Shown here: piece by piece, positions 1-6,434 of the stretch | Numbering within the stretch: position 1 is the first letter of the stretch | How the letters are laid out: each line of letters opens with the position of its first letter | From: Eubacteriaceae bacterium | GTDB taxonomy: Bacteria; Bacillota; Clostridia; Lachnospirales; Lachnospiraceae | Assembly (NCBI GenBank): GCA_910574915.1 | Contig: CAJTCR010000054.1 | Span: 1 to 34,892 of the forward strand | Reading direction: 5' to 3' | DNA: 34,892 bases | Notes under the pieces: generated by a model | Told to the model about the DNA's origin: nothing | What the model saw: the letters and a program-made list of their open reading frames with translations, nothing else | Databases searched by the model: none | Made by a program: the position numbers and the translations under genes

Positions 1-50
1 GCCTGTTCATAACCTGACGGCAGCAGCTTTACTAAATCATTTGTATCCAT
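1..50 (-). CDS. Transposase N-terminus, probably IS4 family (cut by window edge)
   Basis: An ATG on the minus strand at 48-50 opens a frame that runs off the left edge. The 16 visible residues (MDTNDLVKLLPSGYEQ) resemble the start of IS4-type transposases of Lachnospiraceae, which begin with a short acidic stretch followed by a leucine-proline-glycine-tyrosine motif. A ribosome binding site AAAGGGTG lies about 5 bases upstream. A C-terminal piece of an IS4 transposase lies at 5600-6030, but on this evidence the two cannot be joined into one element. The family call rests on 16 residues and is an inference. Confidence 0.5.
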   Translation of the reverse strand, partial: MDTNDLVKLLPSGYEQ

Positions 51-120
51 AAAATCACCCTTTTTGATTATACCATGAATTTTATGAATTTGCAGCAACA
101 AAGTTAGTGCATATGGGGAT

Positions 121-296
121 ATGCCCCCTACAAGCCAATATTTTCAAGTTCCCGCTTCGGGGAAATTTGAAAAATTGGAGTCTGTGAGGGAACACAGGCA
201 GTGCTTGCTATTCTTCACGGAAAAGGTTCCAGCCTTTTCCGGCATTGCTGAAAAAATTATAAATTTTTTCAGGCAATGCCCCTATAGAGGGGGTAT
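121..296. other. Multi-hairpin element (candidate structured RNA, MITE or IS 5' end)
   Basis: The 336 bases between the transposase start and the SnoaL-like gene hold no convincing gene but are full of nested inverted repeats. Bases 121-129 (ATGCCCCCT) pair with 288-296 (AGGGGGTAT; one G-U pair) and enclose four hairpins: 141-173 (12 bp with a small internal loop), 182-197 (CTGTG/CACAG), 219-240 (GGAAAAGG/CCTTTTCC) and 241-280 (about 18 bp, one bulge). The outer repeat could be the closing helix of an RNA or the terminal repeat of a small transposable element. It may also be the untranslated leader of the IS4 element whose transposase starts at 50. Confidence 0.5.
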
Positions 297-386
297 TACT
301 TGATGGGAGTTTTCGTGATAATATAAGGGTTTCCGTGTTCGTATATGAGTAAAGCGGTAAAAACTTAATGAAAAATAAATCTAAAA

Positions 387-806
387 TTAGAACCACATTG
401 CGGATTCTTCCTTAAATTGCGGTGTGCTTCCGCATTGATAAGGATCGTAATTATCCGTGTTGCACCCGAATTCTTTTAGCGACTGTATCTTATCATCTGG
501 TGTCCATTCAATGAGTGACATTCCGTCAAATGCTTCCACTTTCCCATTGTGCATTGTGTTTTTGAAATACCACTCTACGATAGTCTGGTTTCCCTTATGG
601 AAATATTGCTTTATATCCCATTGCAGGACAGTGCCACGGGTGTTCCATTCATCAAACCAAAGTTTTATTTTGGCAGCACCGTGGTATTCGGGTCCCCAAC
701 TTTCCGTGTAAACGGCATTTTCAGAGAATATTTTGGATATACCTGAATCATTTTTTTGTAACCACATATCAAACCATAATCTGATAATTTCCTCGCGCTT
801 GCTCAT
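387..806 (-). CDS. SnoaL-like / NTF2-fold protein
   Basis: The product is 139 residues when started at the ATG at 806, which has GGAGG 6-11 bases upstream; an in-frame start at 863 would lie inside the upstream gene. The sequence fits the SnoaL-like nuclear-transport-factor-2 fold: an N-terminal helix with a WFDMWLQKND stretch, then VYTESWGPEYHGAAKIKLWF and the beta strands QTIVEWYFKNTM and FDGMSLIEW. Proteins of this fold are small cytosolic cone-shaped enzymes or binding proteins; the substrate cannot be read from sequence. The start codon overlaps the stop of the HxlR gene (ATGA, 803-806), so the two genes form an operon with probable translational coupling. Confidence 0.8.
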   Translation of the reverse strand: MSKREEIIRLWFDMWLQKNDSGISKIFSENAVYTESWGPEYHGAAKIKLWFDEWNTRGTVLQWDIKQYFHKGNQTIVEWYFKNTMHNGKVEAFDGMSLIEWTPDDKIQSLKEFGCNTDNYDPYQCGSTPQFKEESAMWF

Positions 807-1159
807 TGTAAAACCTCCAAATCTTCTTTTTTCTGCTGGTATTCCTGATAGGTCTTTCCCCATTCACATAACTCACCTAAAATCGGTTTCAGGGTGCATC
901 CTATTTTGCTAAGCGAATATTCAACCCTCGGAGGGACTTCCGGGAAAACAGTTCTCAGGATGATTCCCTGTTCCTCCAGTTCCCGGAGCTGCTCCGTCAG
1001 CGTCTTGGTGGTGATGTTGCCCAAGAGCCGCTGTAATTCATTAAAACGGATTGTGCCTTTGGAGAGATGCCATAATATTTTCAGTTTCCATTTTCCGCTA
1101 AGGATATTCAGCCCAAGTTCAACCGGGCATTGCTTATCCACTGCCTGCACCTTTGCCAT
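803..1159 (-). CDS. HxlR-family winged-helix regulator
   Basis: This 118-residue protein has the HxlR signature: CPVELGLNILSGKWKLKILWHL near the N-terminus, the recognition region FNELQRLLGNITTKTLTEQL, and the wing VPPRVEYSLSKIG. HxlR proteins are cytosolic dimeric DNA-binding regulators, often of detoxification or redox-stress genes. I chose the ATG at 1159 because AAAGGGG lies 9 bases upstream; the longer frame to 1183 has no site. One cysteine (Cys11 in the CPVELG motif) matches the conserved N-terminal cysteine that senses electrophiles in some family members. It is cotranscribed with the SnoaL-like gene and faces the amidohydrolase across a shared promoter region (1223-1254). Confidence 0.9.
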   Translation of the reverse strand: MAKVQAVDKQCPVELGLNILSGKWKLKILWHLSKGTIRFNELQRLLGNITTKTLTEQLRELEEQGIILRTVFPEVPPRVEYSLSKIGCTLKPILGELCEWGKTYQEYQQKKEDLEVLQ

Positions 1160-1222
1160 TATGTATTGCCCCTTTCCACACACGGTTTCAAAAAGGAAAC
1201 CTTATTTCAAAAAAGTGCGTAC

Positions 1223-1251
1223 TTGATTTTAGCTTTCCTTAATGCTAACGT
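1223..1251 (+). promoter_or_regulatory. Candidate amidohydrolase promoter overlapping hxlR promoter
   Basis: TTGATT (1223-1228), 17 bases, TAACGT (1246-1251) is a weaker plus-strand promoter that occupies the same DNA as the minus-strand hxlR promoter. RNA polymerase could not use both at once, so one bound HxlR dimer could switch both directions. Confidence 0.4.
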
Positions 1252-1254
1252 CAA
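1226..1254 (-). promoter_or_regulatory. hxlR promoter
   Basis: On the minus strand TTGACG (1254-1249), a 17-base spacer and TAAAAT (1231-1226) make a good sigma-A promoter reading into the HxlR gene. The direct repeats TTTCAAAAA at 1188-1196 and 1206-1214 lie downstream and could be regulator contacts. Confidence 0.65.
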
Positions 1255-1284
1255 TATACCAAAATTGTCAAGGAGGTTCTGAAA

Positions 1285-2085
1285 ATGGTGATAGACAGCC
1301 ACGAACATATCATGTTCCCCGTAAAAATGCAGTTGGATAAAATGGATGCGGCGGGAGTGGATAAGACGGTATTATTCTGCACCGCGCCGCACCCGGAGAA
1401 AGCCAGCACATTAAAGGAGCTGGAAGAAGAAATGGCAGCTTTGAATAAGATTCTGGCAGGAGCCAACAGTAAGGAGGATAACATCCGCCGCCTGAAAAAG
1501 AACATCTCGGAAGTTGTGGAGGCAGTAAGGGAATACCCGGAACGCTTTTTGGGATTCGGTTCCGTTCCTTTAGGGATGGGGCTGGAGGAAACGGAAGAAT
1601 GGATTGATGCACAGATTACTTCCAATTCTTTATATGGAATCGGCGAGTTTACGCCCGGAAACGAGCAGCAGATCATGCAGTTGGACACTGTATTTCAGGC
1701 ATTGATGGCTACAAGGATTTATCCGGTCTGGGTACATACCTTCCACCCGGTTACGATGGACGGGATAAAACTTCTGATGGACTTATGTGAAAAATATCCC
1801 GACATTCCCGTTATCTTCGGACATTTAGGAGGCTCAAACTGGATGGAAGTCATAAAATTTGCGAAAGGGCATGGAAATGTATACTTAGACCTTTCGGCGG
1901 CTTTTGCCTCCATTGCCACAAAAATGGCATTGACCGAACTGCCGGAAAGATGCCTTTACAGTTCAGATGCGCCTTATGGGGAACCATATTTATACAGGCA
2001 GCTCATCGAATTTGTAAGCCCGGACAAGCGGGCGGCGGAAATGGCATTGGGGGAAAACATATCCCGGTTACTGAAACTGCACTAA
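1285..2085 (+). CDS. Amidohydrolase-family metal-dependent hydrolase (amidohydrolase 2 type)
   Basis: The 266-residue product starts at an ATG 8 bases after AGGAGG. It has the TIM-barrel amidohydrolase pattern: DSHEH (residues 4-8) supplies the first metal ligands on strand 1, VWVHTFHP (about 148-155) and FGHLGG (about 177-182) carry the middle histidines, and SSDAPYG (about 226-232) the catalytic aspartate. This set is typical of the amidohydrolase 2 (ACMSD-like) group, which hydrolyses or decarboxylates small cyclic or carboxylated compounds; the substrate is unknown. The length is normal. It is transcribed divergently from the HxlR-SnoaL operon, which suggests that HxlR controls it. Confidence 0.85.
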   Translation: MVIDSHEHIMFPVKMQLDKMDAAGVDKTVLFCTAPHPEKASTLKELEEEMAALNKILAGANSKEDNIRRLKKNISEVVEAVREYPERFLGFGSVPLGMGLEETEEWIDAQITSNSLYGIGEFTPGNEQQIMQLDTVFQALMATRIYPVWVHTFHPVTMDGIKLLMDLCEKYPDIPVIFGHLGGSNWMEVIKFAKGHGNVYLDLSAAFASIATKMALTELPERCLYSSDAPYGEPYLYRQLIEFVSPDKRAAEMALGENISRLLKLH

Positions 2086-2095
2086 GGAGAAAGAG

Positions 2096-2117
2096 AAAAG
2101 GGCTCACAGGCCCTTTT
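2096..2117 (+). terminator. Terminator after amidohydrolase
   Basis: AAAAGGGC (2096-2103) and GCCCTTTT (2110-2117) form a perfect 8-bp stem with a 6-base loop 11 bases after the stop codon. The T-run is part of the stem, so it may work in both directions. Confidence 0.65.
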
Positions 2118-2235
2118 CCTATTCAGAAAACCGCTTGGAAAGCGGGGAAATCAGAGGTAATATGCTTACACGGCGGTTTGCGTTTGTGCCGCCCTTGCGG
2201 GGGAATAATAAGGGCAGTTTAGACTAAAATCTGCG

Positions 2236-2266
2236 ATTCACGTAGCCAGATTAACCATTCACGAAG
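2236..2266 (+). promoter_or_regulatory. Direct repeats with LytTR-site spacing
   Basis: ATTCACGTAG (2236-2245) and ATTCACGAAG (2257-2266) are direct repeats 21 bases apart, that is two 9-base boxes with a 12-base gap, the spacing of AgrA/ComE-type LytTR binding sites. They lie about 60 bases upstream of a LytTR regulator gene. The site assignment is an inference. The rest of 2118-2317 shows no gene. Confidence 0.45.
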
Positions 2267-2317
2267 TAGACGTTAGAAATCGCCCGTATTTTCCGATAAG
2301 TTAGTTGAAGACTGGAG

Positions 2318-2932
2318 GTGGCAGAAACGATAAAAATTGCGGTGTGTGATGATGAAAAAAATATAAGGTCTTACCTCGTTTCGCTCATCAAAAAGCAGGG
2401 CGGGGAATGCAGTATAACGGAATATGCCTCTGCCGATGCGTACCTTTCGGACGGTAAGGAGCATGACTTTATATTTCTGGACATAGAGATGGGCGGCTCC
2501 GATGCGGATCTGGAGGGCATGGGGCTGGCAAGGCGTATCCGGGGTATGGAGGCACAGAAACAGCCCATCATCATTTTTGTAACAGGGTATGAAAAATATG
2601 TATATGACGCATTTGACGTAGGGGCGTTCCAGTATCTGGTAAAGCCCGTGGACGAACAGAAATTTGCAGAGGTGTTTGGACGGGCGGCGGGGCAGATCGT
2701 CTCGGAGGCGGAACAGCGGAAGAAAAAACTTGTGATCCAGTATGGCGGTGAGGGAAAGGCGATACCGCTCAATGACATTTATTACATGGAAAGCCGGAAC
2801 CACAATATCATCCTGTACCTGAAAAACGGGAATATGGAATACTATGCGAAGATTGGGGATTTGGAGGAGGAGCTGGCGGGGCAGTTTTACCGCATCCACC
2901 GGGTTACTGTGTGCATAATGGTGTCCCAATAG
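2318..2932 (+). pseudogene. LytTR response regulator, 3'-truncated
   Basis: The first about 195 codons encode an AgrA/VirR-type response regulator. The receiver domain has IAVCDDE (acidic pocket), FIFLDIEMGG (phospho-acceptor Asp), IIFVTGYEKY and YLVKPVD (conserved Lys). The LytTR domain then begins (IYYMESRNHNIILYL) but stops after FYRIHR, where family members continue into the second half of the DNA-binding domain. Beyond about 2900 the frame reads antisense through another broken gene and ends at 2932, giving 204 residues instead of about 240. The start is also odd: the best SD (GGAGG, 2314-2318) overlaps the GTG at 2318. No partner kinase is present. Probably non-functional in DNA binding. 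Confidence 0.8.
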
Positions 2933-3153
2933 GGGAAGAGGACGAAAAAGTTTTCAACCTCCCCTAAAACAATCCCGCAGACAATGAAAGCCACTATGAC
3001 GATCTCCATAACCGGCGGTATATACAGCTTTAGCCATCTGTTCAGAACATGGGGCAGCATGAATAGGATCAGCGTAAGTACGCAGAGAAAAATATGCTCT
3101 GTATTCATCCGCAGGCATGAAATGAGCAAGGATATACTTACGATAACTGCCAT
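2900..3153 (-). pseudogene. Fragment of an integral membrane protein
   Basis: On the minus strand a frame encodes about 85 residues with two or three membrane segments. CVLTLILFMLP, the stretch YIPPVMEIVIVAFI and the phrase FPYWDTIMHTV match a family of uncharacterised Firmicutes membrane proteins in which the last motif is normally followed by a GF(M/L)xAAxGF helix. Here the frame ends abruptly after HTV and runs into the 3' side of the LytTR gene, so the C-terminal half is missing. The N-terminus is also shortened, with a stop just upstream and no ribosome binding site. It is a remnant joined tail to tail with the regulator remnant. Confidence 0.6.
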
Positions 3154-3156
3154 AAT

Positions 3157-3172
3157 AGAAAAAATTTTTTCT
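3157..3172. repeat. 16-bp perfect palindrome AGAAAAAATTTTTTCT
   Basis: The palindrome lies 17 bases beyond the MATE stop codon. It could serve as a weak terminator for the MATE gene because it ends in a T-run on either strand, but the stem is only A/T rich. Confidence 0.35.
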
Positions 3173-3188
3173 CAATCGTATAAACTAT

Positions 3189-4571
3189 TTAGGACGCATT
3201 TTCGTTTATCTGCTCCATTTTCTTAATTTCCTTAAAACAAAATGCTCCTGAAAGGATAAAAGCCAAAGCATCTGCGACAGGCCCTGCCATCAGAATACCC
3301 GTCAACCCAAAGAAGCGAGACAAAATAAGCATAGCCGGAATATAAAAGATTATCTGCTTTGACAAGGAAGTAATCGCTGCTTTCATGGGCTGCCCGATTG
3401 CCTGGAATAATACACCAGCACACATCTGCAGGCCATTCAAAAATGTAAGCAGCAGATAAATATGGAAACACTTGACCGCAAATTCCTCATACAGCGCAGA
3501 TTCCGTCCCGAATATCCGGATAAGCTGCAGCGGGAAACACTGGAAAATGATCCATGAAACAAAGGTTATGATCGTAGCAACTCCTGCACCCAGCAAAAAG
3601 GTCTTTTTCACACGGTCATATTTCTTTGCGCCGTAATTGAACCCGATGATCGGCTGGCAGCCGCTTGCAACGCCAATGCCAATGGAAAATGCAAGCATAC
3701 TCACTTTCATACACAAGCCGAAGGTTGTGAGCGGAATATCTGCACCATAAGGAGAGAGAGCGCCGTATTTTGTCATCAGATTGTTTGATACAAATGCCAC
3801 CACCGTTGAAGTCAGGTTGTTGGCCCCGCTTGCAAATCCAAGGCTTGCGATTCTTCCAGCAGTCCGGTTATCAAAAGTAAAAGACTGTCTGGATAGTTTG
3901 ATCGTTTTCAGCCGGAACAGATAAGCGATGTTAAACAAAAGTCCGAACAACTGGCTAATAATGGTGGCAATCGCAGCACCTTCAACGCCCCAGTGGAACA
4001 CAAAGATGAAAATCGGGTCAAGAATGATGTTGAGAATTGCCCCGATCATCATGGAAAGCATGGCATAACGCGGACTTCCGTCTGTCCTGATCGCACTGTT
4101 AATGGTATTTCCGACAATCTGAAACGTAAATCCGATTACGATGATGCGCCCATAATCAAGAGCATAGGGAAGGAGATTTTCCGTGGCTCCGAATATCAGG
4201 CATAACGGCCTTAAGAAAGCAAAAGCGATAACGGTCCAGATAATGCCAAAGATACTTCCATAAATGATTGATGTCCCAAGTCCTTTCGCTGCTTTCTCAC
4301 CCTCTCCCTTTCCAAGGCTGAGACTAAAAAAAGCTGCAAGTCCGTCACCAAAAAGCGTGGGGATCGCAATCGTGATCGTCGCTATTGGGGCGATAATGTT
4401 CGTTGCCCCGTTTCCTAAAAAACCTACGCCCTGGCCAATAAAAATCTGGTCCACCATGTTATAAAGGGAATTGATGATCAGAGCTATGATACTTGGGATG
4501 GCATACCTTGCCAGCAGCCTCCCCACCCGTTCATATCCAAGCGGATTTTCCACAGTTGTTGCCTTATTCAT
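3189..4571 (-). CDS. MATE-family multidrug efflux transporter
   Basis: The 460-residue product has the normal length and twelve hydrophobic segments of a MATE (NorM/MepA/DinF) exporter. Family marks include MVDQIFIGQG after the first helix, the NTINSAIRTDGSPRYAM stretch between the two halves, and GCQPIIGFNYGAKKYDRV in the second repeat. Such carriers sit in the cytoplasmic membrane and export cationic drugs against a sodium or proton gradient; the drug is unknown. AGGAGGATG lies 9 bases before the ATG. The gene lies downstream of and in the same direction as a MarR gene, and the 222-base gap holds two MarR-type palindromes and a 30-codon leader ORF, which suggests substrate-inducible control. 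Confidence 0.93.
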   Translation of the reverse strand: MNKATTVENPLGYERVGRLLARYAIPSIIALIINSLYNMVDQIFIGQGVGFLGNGATNIIAPIATITIAIPTLFGDGLAAFFSLSLGKGEGEKAAKGLGTSIIYGSIFGIIWTVIAFAFLRPLCLIFGATENLLPYALDYGRIIVIGFTFQIVGNTINSAIRTDGSPRYAMLSMMIGAILNIILDPIFIFVFHWGVEGAAIATIISQLFGLLFNIAYLFRLKTIKLSRQSFTFDNRTAGRIASLGFASGANNLTSTVVAFVSNNLMTKYGALSPYGADIPLTTFGLCMKVSMLAFSIGIGVASGCQPIIGFNYGAKKYDRVKKTFLLGAGVATIITFVSWIIFQCFPLQLIRIFGTESALYEEFAVKCFHIYLLLTFLNGLQMCAGVLFQAIGQPMKAAITSLSKQIIFYIPAMLILSRFFGLTGILMAGPVADALAFILSGAFCFKEIKKMEQINENAS

Positions 4572-4629
4572 GATACTTCATCCTCCTATATACATTGTTT
4601 TTCGAACTATTTAGCAAAAATCAAATTAC

Positions 4630-4641
4630 TTAGATTTCTAA
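4630..4641. promoter_or_regulatory. MarR operator copy 3 (TTAGATTTCTAA)
   Basis: One mismatch from the perfect palindrome TTAGAATTCTAA found upstream of marR. It lies after the leader ORF stop and before the MATE gene. Confidence 0.5.
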
Positions 4642-4730
4642 CTAATCGGGCAAAAAAATAACCTTTTGCAAGCGGAACAGAACGTGCTGGCCGCAATCCA
4701 GTTTTTATTTTTGTAAGCAAAAAATATCAT
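4638..4730 (-). CDS. 30-residue leader peptide upstream of MATE gene
   Basis: Between the MarR and MATE genes a minus-strand ATG at 4730 opens a 30-codon frame with a strong ribosome binding site (GGAGG, 7 bases upstream). The peptide begins MIFFAYKNKNW and ends FFCPIS, with three cysteines in the last 13 residues. It ends at 4638, directly on a MarR-type palindrome and 67 bases before the MATE start codon. The segment TTTTGC in codons 3-5 can pair with GCAAAA in codons 21-23. This layout is that of a regulatory leader peptide for drug-inducible expression, as known for erm and some efflux genes. That it is translated and regulatory is inference. Confidence 0.5.
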   Translation of the reverse strand: MIFFAYKNKNWIAASTFCSACKRLFFCPIS

Positions 4731-4754
4731 CTCCATTCCTCCATTATAAATTTA

Positions 4755-4771
4755 ATAGAATTCTAAGTATA
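4755..4771 (-). promoter_or_regulatory. MarR operator copy 2 with -10 box TATACT
   Basis: The palindrome TAGAATTCTA (4756-4765) directly follows TATACT (minus strand, 4771-4766), so a transcript for leader and MATE would start inside the operator. No good -35 box is visible, so part of the expression may be read-through from marR. Confidence 0.5.
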
Positions 4772-4793
4772 TGGATAAAAAAGAAGTGTGCTT

Positions 4794-5222
4794 TTATCCG
4801 TCAGCATTTTTAGTCATTTGCAGGATTACAGACTCAAAAATTTTTAGGTGATCTTCCGGTATCCCCACAAACATACTGTGTATGTAATTATATACCCGTT
4901 TCAGTATATCCTCCTGCATCCCCTTGGTCTTTTCTGTCAGCACTAATTTCTTATACCGGCCATCCGATTCCAGACTTTCCCGCCGCAGATAGCCCCCCTG
5001 CTCCAGATTGTTGATCAGGCTGGTGACAGATGATCCTTTAATCCCCAAAAATTCTTCCAAATCCTTTGGGAAAATATCCCCTCTGTCCTTTTCAACAATA
5101 ATGTAATGAAGGACAATCCCTTGAATACTGGTTAATTGGGAATCAGAGAAATAGCTTGAAAAATGCCGCTGCATCTTCCGGTTCATTTTGTCATACTGTT
5201 CCATCAATTTCTTTTCATCCAT
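4794..5222 (-). CDS. MarR-family transcriptional regulator
   Basis: The 142-residue product has the MarR winged-helix layout: helices 1-2 (LMEQYDKMNRKMQRHF), the helix-turn-helix with LEEFLGIKGSSVTSLINNLEQGGYL, the wing ESDGRYKKLVLTEK with the D-G-R contact, and a C-terminal dimerisation helix. GAGGTG precedes the ATG. MarR proteins repress exporters and release DNA when a small ligand binds. A perfect 14-bp palindrome lies over its own promoter and related sites lie before the MATE gene, so it most likely regulates itself and the exporter. Confidence 0.92.
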   Translation of the reverse strand: MDEKKLMEQYDKMNRKMQRHFSSYFSDSQLTSIQGIVLHYIIVEKDRGDIFPKDLEEFLGIKGSSVTSLINNLEQGGYLRRESLESDGRYKKLVLTEKTKGMQEDILKRVYNYIHSMFVGIPEDHLKIFESVILQMTKNADG

Positions 5223-5239
5223 AACCGCACCTCAAAATA

Positions 5240-5277
5240 ATTAGAATTCTAATACACCTCTGTTTACCAAAAGTCAA
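5240..5277 (-). promoter_or_regulatory. marR promoter with MarR operator copy 1
   Basis: Minus-strand TTGACT (5277-5272), 17 bases, then TATTAG (5254-5249) form the promoter. The perfect palindrome ATTAGAATTCTAAT (5240-5253) covers the -10 box and the start point, the expected place for autorepression. Confidence 0.65.
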
Positions 5278-5346
5278 TTATAAGGGGAGTCATTTCACAT
5301 TTTTTTAACAATTCCTTTTTTACAATCTGCAGTCCACTATTGTAAA

Positions 5347-5598
5347 TTACCTTTCTGAATGCCATTGCAGTAAATCGTCCCTTCCGTCTTCTTTAAGTTT
5401 CTCAACTACATATTTGAGCCATTCTTCTGGTGTTGGCATTTCACCAGCACAAGGTATTGCTTTCCCCTGATCCTGTTTTTCCTGATCAGGGTCATTCGTC
5501 CCTTGTCTTATCCTCTCTGAAATGCTCCTCTTCATTTCAGATTCCATAATGCCGCGTTCTTTTGCCCATTTGCCAAAAATTGTTTCCTGTTGTGCCAT
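5347..5598 (-). CDS. Spo0A C-terminal-like small protein
   Basis: The 83-residue product starts at an ATG 8 bases after AGGAGGC. The middle part IPCAGEMPTPEEWLKYVVEK resembles the last third of the Spo0A C-terminal domain family (PF08769), in which a proline-threonine motif precedes the closing helix. Lachnospiraceae carry many short proteins of this type, called sporulation initiation factor Spo0A C-terminal domain proteins; most have no tested role. It lies directly behind the IS4 transposase remnant and its SD overlaps that frame, so it may travel with the insertion sequence. It is too short to bind DNA as Spo0A does. Confidence 0.5.
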   Translation of the reverse strand: MAQQETIFGKWAKERGIMESEMKRSISERIRQGTNDPDQEKQDQGKAIPCAGEMPTPEEWLKYVVEKLKEDGRDDLLQWHSER

Positions 5599-6055
5599 AA
5601 ATCTGCCTCCTGACTTGACAAGTAGTATCCCCTGTTAACTGTTGGTCATAATCAATCCATATGTTCCTTTTGGGCTGACGGACGTTTTTTCGCTTCTCAA
5701 TAAACGGCATCTTTACCAGTTCCAAAATATCAAAAGACATTGTCTGGATGTTTGGCAGTATCATCAAAAAAATTAGAAAGGATACAAGTTTCGGCTCCTT
5801 CCATATGCTTCGGTTCCCTGCGGATGTTCCAAGAGGGGGAAAATCAATATCCCCAAGATATTTTTCAGTCAGAAGCGACAGCAAGATTTTCCCATTAATC
5901 CAGACCTCCCTGGCTTCTTCTGTCTTTGTTGGGATACTGCCTAATTGAAGCAGCGGCTTTAGTCTTTTAAATACAAGTTCCACCTGCCAGCAAAGTTCCA
6001 TGAGCGTTCCAACGGCTTCCACCCAAACCGCTCTACGGAACACGCCATAGCACAA
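5537..6055 (-). pseudogene. IS4-family transposase, C-terminal remnant
   Basis: The frame contains CWQVELVFKRLKPLLQLG followed by a WINGKILLSLLTEKYLG stretch. This is the region of IS4-type DDE transposases where the catalytic glutamate sits, in the pattern W-x-V/I-E-x-x-F-K-x-x-K. It is followed by the usual C-terminal tail (IPTKTEEARE before it, and MKMPFIEKRKNVRQPK-like residues after it). The part with the two catalytic aspartates is missing: upstream (6056-6200) the frame is lost and only a hairpin remains. No start codon with a ribosome binding site is present. Not active by itself. Confidence 0.75.
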
Positions 6056-6140
6056 TGCTCATGTACGGTAAAGAAGCAAGCAACCGAAAACAAGAGATAG
6101 GCCGCCAGCACCACACTATTCCGAACCAAAGACCAAAAGA

Positions 6141-6188
6141 CAAGCATTATGGAAAAATCAAAACTTTTGGATTTTTCTACAATGCTTG
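6141..6188. repeat. Inverted repeat next to IS4 remnant
   Basis: CAAGCATT...GGAAAAATC and GATTTTTC...AATGCTTG form an about 18-bp stem with three mismatches and an A/T loop. It may be the 5' leader hairpin of the IS4 element, since it lies upstream of the remnant in the transposase's direction; a similar GCATTG...A-run hairpin is at 241-280. Confidence 0.45.
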
Positions 6189-6198
6189 CCTTAAACAC

Positions 6199-6227
6199 TT
6201 GAAACTATTCGGTTAGACGCATATAAT
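6199..6227 (+). promoter_or_regulatory. Promoter of ABC module 1
   Basis: TTGAAA (6199-6204), 17-base spacer, TATAAT (6222-6227). The start would be about 30 bases before the small HTH gene. Confidence 0.7.
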
Positions 6228-6263
6228 TATATCTGTTAGAAATTTGAGAAGGAGTGAGTAAGA

Positions 6264-6434
6264 ATGTTTGAGTATATTTATGCGCCAGCAGCCGCAAAAA
6301 AATGGGGTGTTTTATGTGAGGATGGGTGCATATCTGGAGTGGCAAAATTCAGCCGTATGTGGCTGATTCCGAAAGATGCTCCAAAACCGGCGGGTGGGAG
6401 AATAAAGGGAAGAAAGGAAGGAGAGAGCAAATGA
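6264..6434 (+). CDS. Small HTH-type protein, module 1, with deletion in the HTH
   Basis: This 56-codon gene starts at an ATG behind AAGGAG and overlaps the response regulator start by ATGA (6431-6434). Its C-terminal half (MWLIPKDAPKPAGGR) and the N-terminal AAKKWGV match the small protein at 12540, which occupies the same place in module 2. Compared with that copy, about seven residues are missing between WGV and CEDG, exactly the turn and first half of the recognition helix. Such short excisionase/MerR-like proteins usually bind DNA; this copy may not. The gene being kept in frame could reflect translational coupling to the regulator. Confidence 0.65.
   Translation: MFEYIYAPAAAKKWGVLCEDGCISGVAKFSRMWLIPKDAPKPAGGRIKGRKEGESK

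Noticed and set aside
1950..2222. 90-codon plus-strand ORF overlapping the end of the amidohydrolase
   Set aside because: Different frame of a real gene and its terminator; composition is Arg/Gly/Lys-rich shadow sequence.
2273..2929. 218-codon minus-strand ORF
   Set aside because: It lies exactly antisense to the LytTR regulator, has no ribosome binding site and no family-like sequence.
5959..6198. 79-codon minus-strand ORF with hydrophobic stretch
   Set aside because: It overlaps the IS4 remnant in another frame and covers the inverted repeat at 6141-6188; no SD and no homologue that I recognise.
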